From: JASLMY01 sp965226475
GTDB taxonomy: Bacteria > Pseudomonadota > Alphaproteobacteria > GCA-2731375
Assembly: GCA_965226475.1 (NCBI GenBank)
Contig: CBDDDJ010000002.1
Location: 248,001-312,000, forward strand
DNA length: 64,000 nucleotides
Direction of reading: 5' to 3'
Of this stretch, positions 27,164 to 35,787 are shown in pieces; within the stretch, counting starts at the first letter, position 1; every line of letters starts with the position of its first letter. A program made the translations under genes and the position numbers. A model generated the notes under the pieces. That model had not been told where the DNA came from and searched no databases. It saw only the letters and a program-made list of their open reading frames with translations.

Positions 27164-27635
27164 GGATTTTGTGAACGTGTTGCGAATCGATCCGGAAATT
27201 GGGCCCAGGCGGGGCACTCCGGCAGGGGGACCGTCCCCTCACGTAACGCCAGTCCGCCAGTTTCTTGACGCGATAATGAAAAAGGCCATAAAAGTGCCTG
27301 ATCTCCGGGAAATCGTGGGAAGTGAATTACATTTGACGCCGGGATCTTGTTCTTCGTTAGTCTCCGATCGGGGAGTGGCTTTCCATGCGGGAGCATGACG
27401 GAACCAGTCCGAGCTCCGACATGTCGCCCGGCGGCGACCAACCGGAGACGACCGATGCCGAATTGCAATCCAGCGAGGCGGCCGTGCGCGGCGTCTTCGA
27501 TCAGGCCACGATCGGCATGGCCATCCTCGAACCCTCGGGCCACTTTTCGCGCGTCAACCGGGCCTATTGCGAGTATCTCGGCTACACGGCCGGCGAACTG
27601 CTGAAACGCCACTTCGATATAGTCATCCACCCTGA

Positions 27636-28565
27636 GTGTCTGGCCCGAAAAGAGTTGAGTGATTTCAGTCAGTTGTGATTCACTGTTTGTATTTAGCAAC
27701 CAGGGAGACACAACATGTGGACCAAAATCACTCGCCCGAAGTATGAACGCGACCTGCTGCGCTACGCAAGCGACCTGACGGATGGAGAATGGAAGGTGCT
27801 GGAGCCGTTGCTGCCTCGCGCCAAAGCGCTGGGACGGCCTCGGACGACGGCATTGCGCGAGGTGGTGAACGCGATCCTCTACCTACTGCGTAGCGGCTGT
27901 CCATGGCGCATGCTGCCCCGGGACTTCCCGCCACGCTCGACGGTGCAGCGCTACTTTTATCTCTGGCGGGACGACGGCACCTGGTCCGAGGTCAACCGGC
28001 AACTGCTGGTCGCGGCGCGCGAGGCCGAGGGCCGCGCGGCCGGCCCGTCGGCCGGTATCATCGACAGTCAGAGCGTAAAAACCACGGAAAGCGGCGGTAT
28101 CCGGGGCTTCGACGCCGGAAAGAAAGTCAAGGGCCGCAAGCGTCACATCCTCACCGACACCGGCGGCCTGCTGGTCGCGGTCGTGGTCCACGGCGCCGAG
28201 ATCCAGGACCGCGACGGCGCGCCGGCGGTGTTCGCCGCCATCCCCCGCCACTTTCCCCGCCTGCGCCACGTCTTCGCCGACGGCGCCTATGCCGGGCCCA
28301 AGCTCGAGGGCGCACTGAAGCGGATCGGCCGCTGGTCGCTGGAGATCGTCAACCGTCCCGCGGGCGTGAAGGGCTTCCAACTCCTGCCCCGCCGATGGGT
28401 CGTCGAGCGCACGCTCGCCTGGCTCAATCGAAACCGGCGGCTGGCCAAGGACTTCGAGACGGCCATCGAGACCGCCGAGGCCTGGATCTTCCTCGCCAGC
28501 ATCCAACTCCTCACGCGCCGTCTCGCAAGAGCCTGAAAACACTCGATTCATTTCGAGTCGGACTC
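27636..28565 (+). mobile_element. IS5-family (IS427-like) element, intact copy 3 (930 bp)
   Basis: The ends are as in copies 1 and 2. It is inserted in the kinase gene; TGA (27633-27635) on the left and TAA (28566-28568) on the right fit a 3-bp TNA duplication with one later substitution. Removing the element and one triplet restores the codons CAC CCT GAG GAT CTG. Confidence 0.9.
27715..28536 (+). CDS. IS5-family transposase (intact)
   Basis: This 273-residue DDE transposase is complete in one frame: D in AGIIDSQSVKTTE, D in HVFADGAYAG and E in RRWVVERTLAWLNRNRR, the YxxxRxxE-like closing segment of IS5 enzymes. It is probably the source of activity for copies 1 and 2, which have lost function. 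ATG follows GGGAGACACAAC. Confidence 0.92.
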   Translation: MWTKITRPKYERDLLRYASDLTDGEWKVLEPLLPRAKALGRPRTTALREVVNAILYLLRSGCPWRMLPRDFPPRSTVQRYFYLWRDDGTWSEVNRQLLVAAREAEGRAAGPSAGIIDSQSVKTTESGGIRGFDAGKKVKGRKRHILTDTGGLLVAVVVHGAEIQDRDGAPAVFAAIPRHFPRLRHVFADGAYAGPKLEGALKRIGRWSLEIVNRPAGVKGFQLLPRRWVVERTLAWLNRNRRLAKDFETAIETAEAWIFLASIQLLTRRLARA

Positions 28566-29060
28566 TAAGGATCTGAACGGGGTCCGGGCCCGGTTCGAGC
28601 AGTTGCGGAGCGGCGCGGTCAATGAATACCGGCACGAGCGGCGCTACCGGCACAGGCAGGGGCATTCCGTTTGGGGCATCGCCGGCCTGACGGTTCTCCG
28701 CGACCCGAGTGGCGATGTGGACGGGTTCCTCGTCCAGGTTCAAGACATCACGGATCGGAAAGCGGCCGAAGACGCGCTCCGTAGGGCGTACGATGAATTG
28801 GAGCAGGCCGTCGAACGCCGCAAGACCGAGCTTGTACGGGAGATAGAGGAACGGAAGGAAGCCGAGGAAACGCTCCGCGTTCGTGATGAACAACTGCACC
28901 TCCTGACTGACAACCTACCGCAGATGTTCGCCTATATAGACGGCAACGGGCGTTATGCGTTCGCGAACAAGGCTTGCGAAACGCGCTACGGACTAACGCG
29001 GGAAGACATTATCGGGCGGCGGCCGTGTAGCGCACCCGGTTCCTTGGACACAAGTTTGTC

Positions 29061-29990
29061 TCACGCGGCGGGCCTGATTGAGATCGCGGCGTGCCACGCC
29101 TGACGAGCTTGAGCGGGGCTCAGGTAGCCGTTCTTTTCGACGATCCACTGGGCATTGTAGAGTTCGACGAAGTCGCGGACGGCGTCCCGCAGCTCCGCGA
29201 TGTTGCGGTAGATGCGACCATGGATGATCTGTTCCTTCAGCGTGCGATTGAACCGCTCGGCGACGCCGTTGGTCTGGGGCTCGGCGACGCCGTTGGTCTG
29301 GGGCTCGGCGACGAAGGCGTAGGACGGCTGGATGCCCCAGAACTTGATCTGGTTGGTGAAGTGGTCCGACAGATACTGGGAGCCGTGATCCATCCGCAAG
29401 GCCAGCCCCCGAGCCGCGCCGGCCGCGGTCGAGCCATACAGCCCGGCAAGCCCCATGGAGATCGGCTGCAGGGCGGCGAAGCGGTCGCCGCGCTTGCAGA
29501 CATGCCAGCCGACACACTCGGCGTTCCAATGCTCGACGGCGGTGAAGATCCAGCCCCAGCCGTCGTCCACCGTGAACACCCGAACGCCATCGGTGCCCCA
29601 CATGAGGTTCGGGGCATGAGTGATGATCTCACCGTCATGGGGATTGCCGCCACGGCGGCGGCAGCGATGGGGCGAGAGCAGATTGTTCTCGCGCATCAGG
29701 CGGAGCACCCGCTTGCGGGCAACCCGGATGTCGCGACAGACCCGAAGCCGAGCCCAGACCTTGCGGTAGCCCTCGCCCTCCCAGGGCGATGCCTCCAGGT
29801 CGGCTTCGATCGCCACCAGCAGCGCCTGGTCCGAGATCGCGGGCTTCGGTCCCCGACGCTTTGCCGGCGGCTGCTCGGCGTGCTGGCCGGAGGTCATGGC
29901 GTAGAACGAGGAGCGGGCCATGCCCCAGGCGGCGCAGACCCGCCGCAGGCCGTAGGCCAGACCCGTGCCGGGCGAGGTGGCGGCACTCAT
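29061..29990 (-). CDS. Transposase OrfB of IS copy C, with an 8-residue duplication
   Basis: This 309-residue OrfB differs from copies A and B by a second AEPQTNGV unit immediately before the third catalytic acid (reads AEPQTNGVAEPQTNGVAERF). The frame is kept. The insertion lengthens the loop that positions the catalytic glutamate, so activity is doubtful, although the fact that the element is here shows that its parent or a helper was active. Confidence 0.85.
   Translation of the reverse strand: MSAATSPGTGLAYGLRRVCAAWGMARSSFYAMTSGQHAEQPPAKRRGPKPAISDQALLVAIEADLEASPWEGEGYRKVWARLRVCRDIRVARKRVLRLMRENNLLSPHRCRRRGGNPHDGEIITHAPNLMWGTDGVRVFTVDDGWGWIFTAVEHWNAECVGWHVCKRGDRFAALQPISMGLAGLYGSTAAGAARGLALRMDHGSQYLSDHFTNQIKFWGIQPSYAFVAEPQTNGVAEPQTNGVAERFNRTLKEQIIHGRIYRNIAELRDAVRDFVELYNAQWIVEKNGYLSPAQARQAWHAAISIRPAA
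29265..29312. repeat. 24-bp tandem duplication in orfB of IS copy C
   Basis: Two identical 24-base units (29265-29288 and 29289-29312), each starting GCCGTTGGTCTGGGGC. Copies A and B have one unit. The duplication adds eight residues. Confidence 0.95.
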
Positions 29991-30397
29991 CGCCGCGACC
30001 TCCGCCGCCCCAAAGGGCCGAAGGTCTCCGTCTTGGCCTCCAGCAGTTCCACCTGCATGGTCAACTCTCCGATCCGCTTCATGGCGCTATCCAGTTCCGC
30101 CTGCACCGGATCGCCCTTGCGTTGCTTGAGCGAGGCGTCGATCCCGCCGATCGCTTTCTCACGCCACTGCTCGAGCCGGAAGATCTCTACGCCCAACTGG
30201 CGCGACAGAAGTTGCACCGGCTCGTCACGCAAAAGCCGCGGAACGACCTCACGCTTGCGCGCCACCGTCCATCGCTGGCCAAGTCCCAGCGGGCCTGCCG
30301 GCAAAGCCTGGCCTGGGGAAAACGTGGACGAGCCAAGCTCGCCCGCATTTACCACAGGCCCATCAACAGCAACTTTCTTCTCAAAATTATCGGCCAT
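29987..30397 (-). CDS. Transposase OrfA, IS copy C
   Basis: This 136-residue OrfA is the same as in copy A (NAGELG variant). It overlaps orfB by ATGA and starts at the ATG preceded by AAGGAGG. Confidence 0.8.
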   Translation of the reverse strand: MADNFEKKVAVDGPVVNAGELGSSTFSPGQALPAGPLGLGQRWTVARKREVVPRLLRDEPVQLLSRQLGVEIFRLEQWREKAIGGIDASLKQRKGDPVQAELDSAMKRIGELTMQVELLEAKTETFGPLGRRRSRR

Positions 30398-31929
30398 GTT
30401 CCGGTCCTCCTTGGACACTTCGATTAAGCCAATTCTGTGTCCAAGGAAATCGGGTCCGACTCATCGGGCGGCGGCCGGAAGACGTTCACGGAGCGGAAAG
30501 TTACGCCAAGCTCAGGCCTTACATCGATGCGGCTCTCGACGGCCGGCTGGTCAACTTCGAGGAAGTGGTGCGTTATCCGGACGGCAATACCGTGCACGCG
30601 CGCATCACCTATGCGCCGCACTTCCAGTCGTCCGGCATGGTTTCCGGCTACGTGGCCCTCAGCGAGGACGTCACGGAACTCAAGCGGACTGGCGAGCTGC
30701 TTCAGCAAGCCCAGAAAATGGAAGCCGTCGGTCAGTTGACGGGTGGCGTCGCCCATGACTTCAACAATCTGCTCGCGGTCATTATGGGCAACTCGGAACT
30801 GCTGACACTGCGGCTCGGGGAAAACGACTCGCTGCTGACGCCGATCATACGCGCGACCAAACGGGGATCGGAGTTGACGCGACGCCTGCTGGCCTTCTCG
30901 CGTCAGCAGCCCCTGGCGCCTCGAATTGTCAACCTCGGTGCCCTGGTCTCCGGCATGAACGAGATGCTCGGGCGTACGCTCGGCGCGACGATCGAGATCG
31001 AGGCCGTCGTCGGACCGGGCTTGTCGAACGCGTTGGCCGATCCGGGACAGGTGGAGAACGCGCTGCTGAATCTCGCGCTCAACGCGCGCGACGCGATGGC
31101 GGGCGGGGGCAAGCTGACCATCGAATGCGCCAACGCCGATCTTGACCAGGATTACGCCGACAAGAACCCAGGGGCGCGGGCGGGGGCCTATGTATCGCTG
31201 GCGGTGACGGACGATGGGCGCGGCATGTCCCAGGAAGAACAGGCGCGGGCGTTCGAGCCGTTTTTCACCACGAAGGAGGTCGGCAAGGGCAGTGGCCTCG
31301 GCCTGTCCATGGTCTATGGTTTCGCCTCGCAGTCGAGCGGGCATGTCAACATTTACAGCGAGGCCGGACTCGGCACGACGGTGAGGCTCTATCTGCCGCG
31401 CGTGGACGGCGATTCTCCGACCGCCGATAGCGGAACCGAGGGCGAGATTCCGATGGGATTCGGCGAGACCGTCATGGTTATCGAGGACGATCCCGACGTC
31501 TGCCGGCTGGCGGTCCAGTTGCTGAAAGGGTTGAACTACCGCGTTACCGCCCGCGCCGATGCGATCGAGGCGGAACGGACCCTGGCGGACGGCGCCACGT
31601 TCGACCTGATTCTGTCGGACGTGGTACTGCCAGGTGGGGTGAGCGGCCCCGATTTCGCCGAGGCCGCGCGCGAGAGAGATCCAAACATCAAGATCATCTT
31701 CATGTCGGGCTATCCGGCGGTGGCGGCCCGGCGGAACGGCTTCATTGGCTCGGACGGCATCCTGCTGAACAAACCCTTCCGGAGACGACAACTGGCCGAA
31801 GCCATCCGCAAAATGCTTGAGTGAAGGTCACATGCGGCCGGACGCGAAACCGGGAAATCGCGGGCCTCGGCCCGCGCCCGTGACGCCGATCGATTACCGC
31901 AAAGGATTTGGTCGCTCGGCGACCCGACG

Positions 31930-31944
31930 TTAACGGATTGTTTA
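31930..31944 (+). promoter_or_regulatory. Candidate CtrA box upstream of the ctrA-like gene
   Basis: TTAA (31930-31933), seven bases, then TTTA (31941-31944): one mismatch from the CtrA consensus TTAA-N7-TTAA. It lies 95 bases before the start of the CtrA-like gene in a locally AT-rich stretch, where autoregulation would be expected. Confidence 0.5.
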
Positions 31945-32038
31945 GCATGATAACCTAATTAGACACTTACATTAGGCTACGCCGCGAGATACGCCCCTCA
32001 TCACCGGTGGCATCGCGGGACCGAGGAGGGAGGGACCC

Positions 32039-32734
32039 ATGAAACTGTTTCTAGTCGAAGACGACGCGAGCATGGCAAGGGGCATTCAGCTGATGCTCGC
32101 GCATGAGGGGCACGACGTGCGGAGGACGGATCTCGGCGCCGAGGCGATCGAACTCTGTCGCGGGCAGCGCTTCGACCTGATCATTCTCGATCTAAACCTG
32201 CCCGACATGCCGGGCCACGAGGTGCTGGCGCGACTGCGCCGGGAGGCGGTCGACACGCCGGTCCTGATCCTGTCGGGAAATTCGGATCTCACGAGCAAGC
32301 TCGACGGGCTCCGTCTGGGCGCCGACGACTACCTCACCAAGCCTTTCGATCGAGGCGAGCTGATGGCCCGCATCGCCGCCGTCACGCGGCGCGCGGCGAC
32401 ACGCGAACCATCGGTGATCCGGGTGGGTCCGCTCGGCGTCGATCTCGGCCGCGGGACGATCGAACTCGCCGGCGAGGAATTGCACTTCACCGCCAGGGAA
32501 TACGCAATCCTGGAGCTGCTCGCCCGCCGCAAGGGCATGACCGTGACCAAGCAGGCCATCCTCGACCATCTCTATTCCGGCATGGACGAGCCGGAAATGA
32601 AGATCATCGACGTCTTCATCTGCAAGATCCGCGGCAAGCTTCGCGCCGCCAACGAAGAGGCCGACTTGATCGATACCATCTGGGGCCGGGGATACATGCT
32701 GCAGGAACCCAGACCCGTCGAAGTGGCGGCCTGA
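32039..32734 (+). CDS. CtrA-like response regulator (OmpR family)
   Basis: This 231-residue regulator has a receiver (residues 1-118: acidic pocket EDD, phospho-acceptor in LIILDLNLPDMPGHEVL, KPF lysine) and an OmpR-type winged helix. The C-terminal segment HLYSGMDEPEMKIIDVFICK is the distinctive CtrA DNA-recognition region, nearly unchanged from the Caulobacter protein, and ETVWGRGY-like DTIWGRGYML follows. The receiver is more diverged, so this may be a paralogue rather than the main cell-cycle CtrA. It would act after phosphorylation through a CckA/ChpT-type relay. GGAGGGAGGGACCC precedes ATG. The neighbouring hybrid kinase is broken by ISs; a stand-alone receiver lies downstream beyond an IS21 element. 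Confidence 0.85.
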   Translation: MKLFLVEDDASMARGIQLMLAHEGHDVRRTDLGAEAIELCRGQRFDLIILDLNLPDMPGHEVLARLRREAVDTPVLILSGNSDLTSKLDGLRLGADDYLTKPFDRGELMARIAAVTRRAATREPSVIRVGPLGVDLGRGTIELAGEELHFTAREYAILELLARRKGMTVTKQAILDHLYSGMDEPEMKIIDVFICKIRGKLRAANEEADLIDTIWGRGYMLQEPRPVEVAA

Positions 32735-32928
32735 GCAGCCCCCTGTCAACGGCGGAGTAAAACCCGGCCATGTGGCGGAGCAAAAGTGGGCCACTTTGGT
32801 TCGGTGAGGAGCTTGTCCCCGTAGTCCACGGGAGGGACCCACGCGCGGCGTGGACTGCCCCTCAGCAGGCAAAGGCCGCGGCGCGCGTGGGAGGGGCCTG
32901 TGGGCCCACGGGGGCAAGCGGATGCCGC

Positions 32929-33696
32929 TCAGGCGCTTTTTGCGGGTTTCTGTTTTCTTCGGCTCTGCTTGAGGCGGAAGCTTTCGCCGTTCATTTCCAG
33001 GATATGGACGTGGTGGGTCAGGCGGTCCAGCAACGCCCCCGTCAGGCGTTCTGAGCCGAAAACCTCCGTCCACTCGTCGAATGGCAGGTTGGAGGTCACC
33101 AGGATCGAGCCACGCTCGTAGCGCTGGCTGAACACCTCGAACAGCAACTCGGCGCCGGTCTTGGAGAGCGGCACGAAACCCAGCTCGTCGATGATGAGGA
33201 GCTTGAGGTTGGCGAGCTTCTTCTGGAACCTCAGCAGCTGTCTGTCATCGCGCGCCTCCATGAGCTCGTGGACCAGGGCGGCGGCGGTGGTAAAGCCGAC
33301 CGACAGGCCCTTCTGGCAGGCGGCAAGGCCGAGGCCGAGCGCAATGTGACTCTTGCCGGTGCCGGAATTGCCCAGAGCGATCACATTCTCCCGGCGCTCG
33401 ATGTACTCGCATCGTGCCAGCTCGAGGACCAGCGCCTTGTTGAGCGAGGCGATCGCTTTGAAGTCAAAGCTGTCCAAGCTCTTGACGGTCGGGAACTTCG
33501 CTTGCCTGATTCGCCGCTCGACCATGCGGCGCTCGCGGTCGATCAGTTCCAGCTCGGCCAGGCGGAGCAGGTAGCGCACGTGGTCGGCGCCCTCGCTGGC
33601 ACACTGGCGAGCCAGCTTGTCGTACTCCCTGAGGAAGGTCGGCAGCTTGAGGGCCTTCAGGTGATGGGCCAGCAACACCTGCGGCGTGTCGCTCAC
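32929..33696 (-). CDS. istB: IS21-type transposition helper ATPase IstB
   Basis: This 255-residue AAA+ ATPase has Walker A GNSGTGKSHIALGLG, Walker B LLIIDELGF and the sensor region SILVTSNLPFDEWTEVFG. In IS21 it assembles on target DNA and recruits IstA. The GTG at 33696 is the start; it overlaps the istA stop as GTGA, so translation is coupled. Longer frames upstream are inside istA. Confidence 0.93.
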   Translation of the reverse strand: MSDTPQVLLAHHLKALKLPTFLREYDKLARQCASEGADHVRYLLRLAELELIDRERRMVERRIRQAKFPTVKSLDSFDFKAIASLNKALVLELARCEYIERRENVIALGNSGTGKSHIALGLGLAACQKGLSVGFTTAAALVHELMEARDDRQLLRFQKKLANLKLLIIDELGFVPLSKTGAELLFEVFSQRYERGSILVTSNLPFDEWTEVFGSERLTGALLDRLTHHVHILEMNGESFRLKQSRRKQKPAKSA

Positions 33697-35192
33697 GGCG
33701 CCGCTCCGCCCAGCAGGCTCATGTAGCTGGCGGCGGATGTGGTGGTCACCTGGGCCCGCGGCAGATAGGGATAAACGTTCAAGTCGAGCCGGGGGGGTCG
33801 ACGCTCGACGCGACACAGCACCAGGTGCTTGACCGCATCATAGCCGATGGCGCCTAACCGCGGGGCATCGCGGATGGCACCGTGCACCTCCTCAAGGGCA
33901 AAGGTCTCCAGAAGACGGAGCACTTGCACGTACTCCCGCTTGCCGGCCTTGCCCATGCGGGCTTCAAGCAAGCGGCGCAGGTTGGCGTACGCCTCGGGCA
34001 GCTTCCAACCGGCCAGCGGGGCGGCTTGATCGAGGGCACCGATCTTCCGCTCCCGCAAGGCCAGATAGTGGATCGGCTCGAAGATCAGGTCCTCTCGTTC
34101 GTAAGAGCGTGGGTGCCGGGCGATGACCTCGGCGGCGCAGCCGATGACCACCTCGTGCACGTAGCCACGGACCCAGACCTCTTGGTGACCGTAGGCGACG
34201 GGCACCGAGTAGTCGTTGCCCCGATAGCGCACCAGGGAGAGCGAATTGACCCGCGTGCCCTCCTTGTCGCAGGCCTCGAAAGGCGCCGGCGGCAATTCCA
34301 TCAGCTTCTCCCGGTCGCATCCGAACCGCTCGCCGATGGTCTCGCGATGGCCGCGCAAGACGTCGCTTTCCCGTCTCCGACATTGATGTTCCAGGTGAGC
34401 GTTGAAGGCGTCCCAGCTCGCAAACCGGGGGATGGGAACCATGAAGTTCCGGCGGGCGTAACCGACCAGCCCCTCCACCTTGCCCTTATCATTGCCCTTG
34501 CCGGGGCGGCCATATCGATCCTGGAACAGATAATGGGATTGAAGCCCGCTGAACGCTCGCGTTCGTTGCCGCGTGCCGTCCGGCAGGATGCGCGACACCA
34601 GGCACTTGTCATTGTCGTGGAGAATCGATTGGGGAATGCCGCCGAAGAAGGCGAAGGCCCCGTTGTGGCCGTCCAGCCAGGCCTCCGTCGCCGCCGCCGG
34701 GTAGGCCGCAACGAAGCAGGCATCGCCGTGGGGAAGGTCCATGGCGAAAAAATGCGCCCGCCGCTTGACGCCGGCGATGATCGCATCCGCCTCGCCAAAG
34801 TCCGCCTGAGCGTGACCCGGAGGGTGCGCCAGCGGCACGAACATCTCACGCTGGCGACGGCGCCGTTCCCGGACGTAATCCTTGACGATGGTCTGTTTGC
34901 CCGCAAAGCCATGCTCGTCGCGAAGACGCTCGAATATCCGCTTCGCCGTGTGGCGCTGCTTGCAGTGAACCGTTCGGTCCTCTTCCAGAATACGGTCAAT
35001 GATATCCCTGAAGGGGTCCAGCTTCGGGCGCTTCGGTGGCTGGCGGCGGCGGTAGCCAGGCGGCTCCGAGTGCCCGAGCATCTTCCTCACCGTCTCTCGC
35101 GCTATGCCAAACCGACTCGCCGCCTCTCGCTGACTCAGCCCATCAACATGGCACGCCAGCCGAACGCGTAAATAAAGGTCCACGGTATACAT
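33693..35192 (-). CDS. istA: IS21-type transposase IstA
   Basis: This 499-residue transposase has an N-terminal helix-turn-helix (GLSQREAASRFGIARETVRK), an rve catalytic core with D in GHAQADFGEADAI, D in SILHDNDKCLV and E in NDKGKVEGLVGYARRNFMVP, and a C-terminal beta domain (RVNSLSLVRYRGNDYSVPVA). ATG 35192 is preceded by GGTGGGAGG. The copy beginning at 63042 appears identical as far as it is visible. Confidence 0.93.
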   Translation of the reverse strand: MYTVDLYLRVRLACHVDGLSQREAASRFGIARETVRKMLGHSEPPGYRRRQPPKRPKLDPFRDIIDRILEEDRTVHCKQRHTAKRIFERLRDEHGFAGKQTIVKDYVRERRRRQREMFVPLAHPPGHAQADFGEADAIIAGVKRRAHFFAMDLPHGDACFVAAYPAAATEAWLDGHNGAFAFFGGIPQSILHDNDKCLVSRILPDGTRQRTRAFSGLQSHYLFQDRYGRPGKGNDKGKVEGLVGYARRNFMVPIPRFASWDAFNAHLEHQCRRRESDVLRGHRETIGERFGCDREKLMELPPAPFEACDKEGTRVNSLSLVRYRGNDYSVPVAYGHQEVWVRGYVHEVVIGCAAEVIARHPRSYEREDLIFEPIHYLALRERKIGALDQAAPLAGWKLPEAYANLRRLLEARMGKAGKREYVQVLRLLETFALEEVHGAIRDAPRLGAIGYDAVKHLVLCRVERRPPRLDLNVYPYLPRAQVTTTSAASYMSLLGGAAP

Positions 35193-35396
35193 CCTCCCAC
35201 CTTCCATCCCGAAAAGGATCGAAGGCTACAGGTGGCAGAGTTTTACTCCGCCCGCAGCCGGGCAAATCCCGCCGCTTCCGTGGTCTAATTTGTCACCGCC
35301 GCACACACCCCCTTCGCTTCCGCTTGAAACGACTTCTGGCGATCTGCCTTCCTCGGGTCTTGCCATCAACTCGTTTCGCCGCATCGAGGGAAACCG

Positions 35397-35777
35397 ATGA
35401 AACGCGTATTGATCGTCGATGACGAAGCCGACTTCCGAGAATTCGTAACTCGCGTTGCCGAAGGGGAGGGATTCGAAACCGTGGCGGTCGATTCCGGCGC
35501 CGAATTGAGAGTCGCCTACGAGAATTTCGAACCGGACGTCCTGGTGCTGGACATCGTGATGCCGGGCGAGGACGGGATCGAGATCCTGAACTGGCTGAGC
35601 GGAAAAGAGTACAAGGCCAGAATTTTGATCATCAGCGGCTACAACCCGCACTACCGGCAAATGGCGCAGCTGCTGGGGGATGCGAAGAACCTGGACGTCG
35701 CCTCCTTCCAAAAACCCCTACGCGTCGCGGAATTGAGCGCCGCCCTGAACGGCACCACGATCGATCCCGACGGCTGA
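35397..35777 (+). CDS. Single-domain response regulator (receiver only)
   Basis: This 126-residue protein is a lone CheY-like receiver: acidic pair in VLIVDDEADF, phospho-acceptor aspartate in DVLVLDIVMPGEDGIEIL, the switch serine in ILIISGY and the lysine in ASFQKPLRVAEL. It has no output domain, so it would act as a phosphate sink, protein-binding switch or DivK-like relay member. GAGGGAAACC precedes ATG. Before the IS21 insertion it would have followed the CtrA-like gene by about 100 bases, suggesting a shared signalling locus with the broken hybrid kinase. Confidence 0.88.
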   Translation: MKRVLIVDDEADFREFVTRVAEGEGFETVAVDSGAELRVAYENFEPDVLVLDIVMPGEDGIEILNWLSGKEYKARILIISGYNPHYRQMAQLLGDAKNLDVASFQKPLRVAELSAALNGTTIDPDG

Positions 35778-35787
35778 AACCCCGGGA

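Larger units (their letters stand above)
29026..30463 (-). mobile_element. Two-ORF rve-type IS, copy C (1438 bp)
   Basis: Reverse orientation relative to copies A and B, with the same ends. It is flanked by the 14-base repeat TCGGGCGGCGGCCG (29012-29025 and 30464-30477). It is 24 bases longer than A and B because of an internal tandem duplication in orfB. Confidence 0.92.
27385..31824 (+). pseudogene. Hybrid sensor histidine kinase (PAS-PAS-HK-receiver), interrupted by two ISs
   Basis: Joining 27385-27635, 28569-29025 and 30478-31824 gives an uninterrupted frame of 684 residues. Order: PAS 1 (about 30-150; VFDQATIGMAILEPSGHFSR ... GYTAGELL), a coiled linker, PAS 2 (about 195-310; LTDNLPQMFAYIDGNGRYAF), then HisKA with the phospho-acceptor in LTGGVAHDFNNLLAVIMGN (His near 329), HATPase with LALNARDAM, DDGRGMS and GKGSGLGLSMVYGFA, and a C-terminal receiver with aspartate in DLILSDVVLPGGVSG. 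No membrane segment: a cytoplasmic sensor. The IS5 copy splits PAS 1, the rve-type copy C splits PAS 2. The HK and receiver part (30565-31824) could be made only from an internal start. A CtrA-like regulator lies 214 bases downstream. Confidence 0.93.
32744..35307 (-). mobile_element. IS21-family element, complete copy (2564 bp)
   Basis: Left end TGTCAACGGCGGAGTAAAA and reversed right end TGTGTGCGGCGGTGACAAA are imperfect inverted repeats beginning TGT. The 5-base repeat CCCCC flanks it (32739-32743 and 35308-35312). It carries istA and istB in the usual order. It separates the CtrA-like gene from the single-domain receiver gene. Confidence 0.88.
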
